Assembly: GCA_963575745.1 (NCBI GenBank)
Contig: CAUYUJ010019288.1
Span: 12,501-45,000, forward strand
Reading direction: 5' to 3'
DNA length: 32,500 nt
From: Prorocentrum cordatum
Lineage: Eukaryota; Sar; Dinophyceae; Prorocentrales; Prorocentraceae
The notes under the pieces were generated by a model. That model made no database searches. It was not told the origin of the DNA and worked only from the letters and a program-made list of their open reading frames with translations. The position numbers and the translations under genes are program-made. Below are positions 29,636 through 32,500 of this stretch, piece by piece; the first letter of the stretch is position 1, and every line of letters starts with the position of its first letter.

Positions 29636-29709
29636 CAAGACCCGATTTGTTGCACAGGCCCCGGGCAGCCCGACGACGGCGGCACTCGGGCAACAGCGCC
29701 CGTGTGGGC

Positions 29710-29970
29710 GTTCTCGGGGGGAGGGCATTTGGGGACCCTCACGGGGAGCCCGGCAGAGTCTGATGCGGGCCTGATGGGGGGCCGTCACTGGCAGCCTCTC
29801 GAGGTCTTCTGGGGTCACCTGGGGGGGTCGCGCTGTGGCCCCCATGGGAGCCCTACCCGGTCTCCCTAAGGGCTTTCCCTGAGGGCTTGTGGGACCACCG
29901 TGAGGACCTACTGAGGCCTTCGTGGAAGCCTGAGTAGGGGCCCCTTAGAGGCGTCTGGCGACCCAGGAAC
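29710..29970. repeat. Degenerate GGCCT(C)TTGGG-like array
   Basis: Loose units with GGGGACCCTCACGG, GGCCTGATGGGGGGCC, CTTCTGGGGTCACCTGGGGG and CCTTCGTGGAAGCCTGAG resemble the other arrays but are much more diverged. No gene. Confidence 0.4.
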
Positions 29971-30224
29971 CAACCTCAAGTGGGGGGGGGGGGCGGCACG
30001 CAGCGAAGCGCGGTCGGGAAGGGGGGTGAGAACACCCACGTTTGGCAGGCACGGCGGCGGAGCGTCATGCGGGGCTGGTGATATGTCCGGGGCCCGCGGG
30101 ACCCGCAGGACCCCGCAAGGGGTGCGGGGGAGGGCAGCGCGAACCGCCGCGGAGGAACGAGGGGGGCGCGGGCACCTATGAGCGCCACGGGCGGGTTGGG
30201 CGCCTGGGTTTGGGACTGCATCTG

Positions 30225-30448
30225 TTTGAAGGGTTCCTGAGGGCTTGGGAAAGGTTTGAGGAGGGTGCGGAAGGTTTTGGGAAGGCTTGAACGAAGGTTC
30301 GGGAGGGTCTTGGGAGAGTTCGGGAGGGTCTGGGGAGGGTTCGGAAGAGTTTGGGAGGGTCTAAGGAGGGTTTGGGAATGCTTGGGGGGCTTTGGGGAGG
30401 GTTTGGGAGTCTTGGGAGGGTGTAAGGAGGATTTGGGAGGGTTCACTT
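30225..30448. repeat. G-rich minisatellite GGGAGGGTTTG (about 10-bp units)
   Basis: Repeats of GGGAGGGTTTG, GGGAGGGTCT and GGAAGGTTTG run for about 220 bp. The many GGG runs could form quadruplexes. The array ends at a TTCCTCCCTCCCTCCC tract (30450-30485) that directly precedes the cyclic-nucleotide-binding exon. It is not the plant-type telomere repeat TTTAGGG. Confidence 0.85.
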
Positions 30449-30485
30449 TCCTCCCTCCCTCCCTCCCTCCCTCCCTCCCTCCCAG

Positions 30486-30536
30486 GAGGGCGACTACGTG
30501 TTCCGGCAGGGCGACGAGCCGGATTTCCTGTACGCC
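30486..30536 (+). CDS. Exon encoding part of a cyclic-nucleotide-binding domain
   Basis: A strong acceptor (CTCCCTCCCTCCCTCCCAG) is followed by a phase-0 frame EGDYVFRQGDEPDFLYA. This is the pattern at the start of cNMP-binding domains in PKA/PKG regulatory subunits and channel-like proteins: Gly-Asp, hydrophobic, Arg-Gln-Gly-Asp/Glu, then aromatic and hydrophobic residues of the next strand. Fifteen of 17 codons end in G or C. The domain continues beyond this exon (phosphate-binding cassette not present here), so other exons must lie outside or be unrecognised. The 3' border is uncertain (30533-30551). Protein type (kinase regulatory subunit, kinase or channel) cannot be decided. Confidence 0.55.
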
Positions 30537-30559
30537 GCCGCCCAAGCTCAGGGGGGGGG

Positions 30560-30858
30560 CGGCCTCCTCTTCCTCCTCCTCCTCCCGCTCGCCGCCGAAT
30601 CCCGCCCCCTGATCGTGTCACGCCATGCTGCCCACAGTTGCACAGAGGTCCTGCGGAGTCTTCGAGGATCTCCTGAGATCTCCAGCGGCCTCCCGCTGTG
30701 ATGTGATCGGGAGGGGAACTCCCCCCCTCGCCCGATCACGCCCGTCATGGGCTCCTGGTTTGGCCCGATGCCCTGGCGCGATGCTGACTGATCCGAGGCG
30801 GCGCAAGGGGGCGTCGGTCAGGGCGACTCGCCCAAGACCGAGCGCCTGATTCTTCACG
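30560..30858. other. Unassigned sequence after the cNMP exon, presumably intron
   Basis: No further exon is recognised. GATCGGGAGGGGAACTCCCC, then CCCTCGCCCGATC (30706-30737), is a hairpin with arms of about 15 bp. Confidence 0.35.
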
Positions 30859-30859
30859 C

Positions 30860-31465
30860 TCCGCGTACCCACCAGCCATCGTGGCCCTGCTGCTTCGCTC
30901 TGACAGGGCCTGGCACACCTGCGCGCTCGCGAACAAAAAAGTATCCCCACCAGCCGGTCGACGGCGCGCCCCCCCCAGTCGACGGCGCCCTCTTCTGAGC
31001 GGCAGCGAGGCCCGCCTCCTGTCAGTTCCTCCTTCCGCTGTCCTCTCGTCGCCTCCCTTTCTTCCCCTGGTGCGCAATTCGCTCGTAGCCCGCTTGCTTC
31101 GACCTTTGACGGCGTCCGGTTCCTCCGGTGCGCTCGCGATCAAAAAGTATCCCCACCAGCATGGCACCCCCCCGTAAGCGCCGCGCGGCCCACCCCAGCT
31201 TGTCTCACCTCCCGTTGTCCTCTTGTTCTCTCTTGTTGTCTCTCTTTACGTCTTCCTCGGTGCAATGTAGGCTCTGGCTTGCTAGCTCTGGACGGCGCGC
31301 GGCCCTTCCGCATGCGCTCGCGAAGAAAAAAATATCCCCACCAGCCGCTGCCCTGTTTTTCCTTAGCTCGTGGCACGGCCTGCCCCTGCTTGCACGGCGT
31401 TCGACCCGTCTTCGCGCGCCCGCGTACCAAAAAGCGTATTCCCACCAGCCGGTTCAGAAACGTTG
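30860..31465. repeat. Tandem CCCCACCAG family, three to four units of about 115-200 bp
   Basis: The core CGCTCGCGATCAAAAAGTAT, then CCCCACCAGC, or variants, occurs near 30925-30955, 31130-31160, 31312-31345 and 31418-31450. Between cores the units share CGCCTCCTGTC, CTGTCCTCT, TGCGCAATTCG and GACGGCGTCC segments. The copy at 241-482 has the same order. It is a degenerate tandem or dispersed satellite. Confidence 0.75.
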
Positions 31466-31489
31466 CCCAGAGAGTTGACGGGAAAAGAG

Positions 31490-32345
31490 ACGAAAGGACA
31501 CAGATGGTGAAGCAAAGAGGGCAACCAGAAGGAACAGAGAGATCTCTGGGAGCAGTGGGGGGTGGCCTCGGAGGGCCTCTTCGAGCCATCCCCGGGGCCC
31601 GCAGGGTAGCGAGGGCGGAGGAGGAGGAGGAGGAGGAGGAGGAGGAGGAGGAGAAGGAGGAGGCAAACCGCCTTCTGGAACCCTCGTGGGACGCTCTTGG
31701 GGCCGTCTTGGGGCCCTCTTGGGGAGGGCCCTCCTGGGGCTCGCTTGGGGCCCTCTCGGGAGCCCGGAAGGGCCTCCTGAGCCCATCTTGGAGGCCATCG
31801 ATCAAAAAGGGGGGGTCGGTCCCAAATGTTTCTCCCCCCCACCGGGGGCCAACAAAATCACCATTGGGGGCGCTCTTGGAACCGTCTGTGCGGCCTCGTG
31901 GGCACCTACTGGGCCTCTCTTGGGCCATACTGGGGCCATCTTGCTGCTTCAAAAATACATACATCGGAAGCGCAAGGGCGACAAGGCGGCAAACATCAGC
32001 TATTGTCCTGCATGTGTGTTCAAGGGTTTTGGCCTCTTGGGGGGTCCCAAGTGTGCCCCGAGGGCACTTGGAACTGTTTTGTGGCCCTCGTTGGGCCTCT
32101 TGGAGGTATGTCGGAAGCTATATTGAATCATCGTCGGCAATCGTGAGCCATCTTGGAGGCCATCTTGGAGCATCAGAGGCCTTCTTGGAGCCATCTTGGG
32201 CGAAAAAAGACCTTCTAACCCATCGCGACCCGGCCCAAAAAACCTCAGGGAGGGGAGGTGGAGGGTACCCCTTCCCGAAGGGAAGAGGGGTTTGGAAGAG
32301 GAAAGAGAGAATTCGTTAGACCACTTTAGTCCAAATGCTGGTGGG
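31490..32345 (+). repeat. GGA tract and GGCCTCTTGG array, copy 5, with tail
   Basis: A GGA tract (31618-31660) leads into the array. The tail module is GCCATCGATCAAAAAGGGGG at about 31793, then CCCAAATG. A G-rich end with GGGGTTTGGAAGAGGAAA (32287-32304) and AGACCACTTTAGTCC follows. Order and content match 490-1095, and the preceding family (30860-31465) matches 241-482. Confidence 0.75.
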
Positions 32346-32374
32346 ATTGGGAACAGGAAACGGCATCAGCGTCA

Positions 32375-32500
32375 ACCTCTCGGATGTCTGCGCGGGTTTC
32401 TTGGGCCAGCGTTGGACCTCCATCCCTTGACGGCGCTCCGGGCGCCGCCCCAAGCGGAGGAGGAGGAAGAGGAGGAGGAGGAGGAGGAGGAGGAGGCGGA
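32375..32500. mobile_element. Truncated foldback (copy 3) and GGA tract at the window end
   Basis: TCTGCGCGGGTTTCTTGGGC, then CAGCG, and CCTTGACGGCGCTCCGGGCG, then CCGCCCC, resemble the left arm and centre of the 27106-27256 foldback. The right arm is replaced by a GGA microsatellite from 32456, so it is either truncated or lies beyond the window. Confidence 0.5.

Noticed and set aside
30225-30448. Interstitial telomere
   Set aside because: Units are GGGAGGGTTTG-like with about 10-bp period, not TTTAGGG; a G-rich minisatellite fits better.

Overview
The window looks like nuclear DNA of a dinoflagellate. The best single piece of evidence is a 20-of-21-base match to the dinoflagellate spliced leader (DinoSL) embedded in genomic DNA at 14343-14363. 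Three more partial or degenerate matches support it. Also consistent are the very GC-rich coding DNA (almost every third codon position is G or C), the huge GGA/TCC triplet arrays, sparse small exons in long non-coding DNA, a likely GA-AG intron, and a DIRS-order retrotransposon. I cannot name the genus.

Layout. 1-3100 is repeat-rich: a tandem family, a GGCCTCTTGG array, an A-rich tract, a 170-bp tandem duplication and two short inverted-repeat elements. 3133-3858 holds two coding exons of a coiled-coil protein separated by a 505-bp intron that itself has terminal inverted repeats, like an introner. 3860-14300 is dominated by triplet microsatellites, GC islands and several families of short inverted-repeat (MITE-like) or foldback elements; only weak coding candidates are seen. 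14343-15185 is a retroposed, broken gag-like/ORF1-like gene preceded by the relict spliced leader. 15190-18780 is again microsatellite and GGCCTCTTGG arrays, present in both orientations.

18824-25723 is a full-length tyrosine-recombinase retrotransposon inserted in an AT microsatellite. Its termini have the order A1 - genes - B1 - A2 - B2 (split direct repeats, PAT/Ngaro-like). It carries five coding units on the plus strand: a small Cys-rich membrane protein, a gag-like protein, reverse transcriptase plus RNase H, a tyrosine recombinase in an overlapping frame, and a methyltransferase-like domain. The A and B repeats are almost identical between copies, so insertion looks recent. Yet the recombinase has His where the catalytic Tyr is expected, and the methyltransferase is frameshifted. 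The A repeat contains a perfect 22-bp-arm hairpin and, just before the first gene, a DinoSL-like sequence (17 of 21).

Immediately downstream (25886-26068) lies a plausible last exon encoding a C-terminal membrane anchor. With the phase-0 coiled-coil exons upstream, one large plus-strand host gene interrupted by the retroelement in an intron is possible but unproven. 26100-32500 returns to repeats (two long foldbacks, a third MITE copy, copies of families seen in the first 10 kb) and contains one convincing short exon (about 30486) of a cyclic-nucleotide-binding domain. The two window ends carry the same ordered composite repeat (about 217-1095 and 30860-32345).

Most long open frames in the triplet arrays (poly-Ser, Pro, Leu, Gly, Glu, Arg, Asp) are artefacts of repeat sequence and are not annotated as genes.
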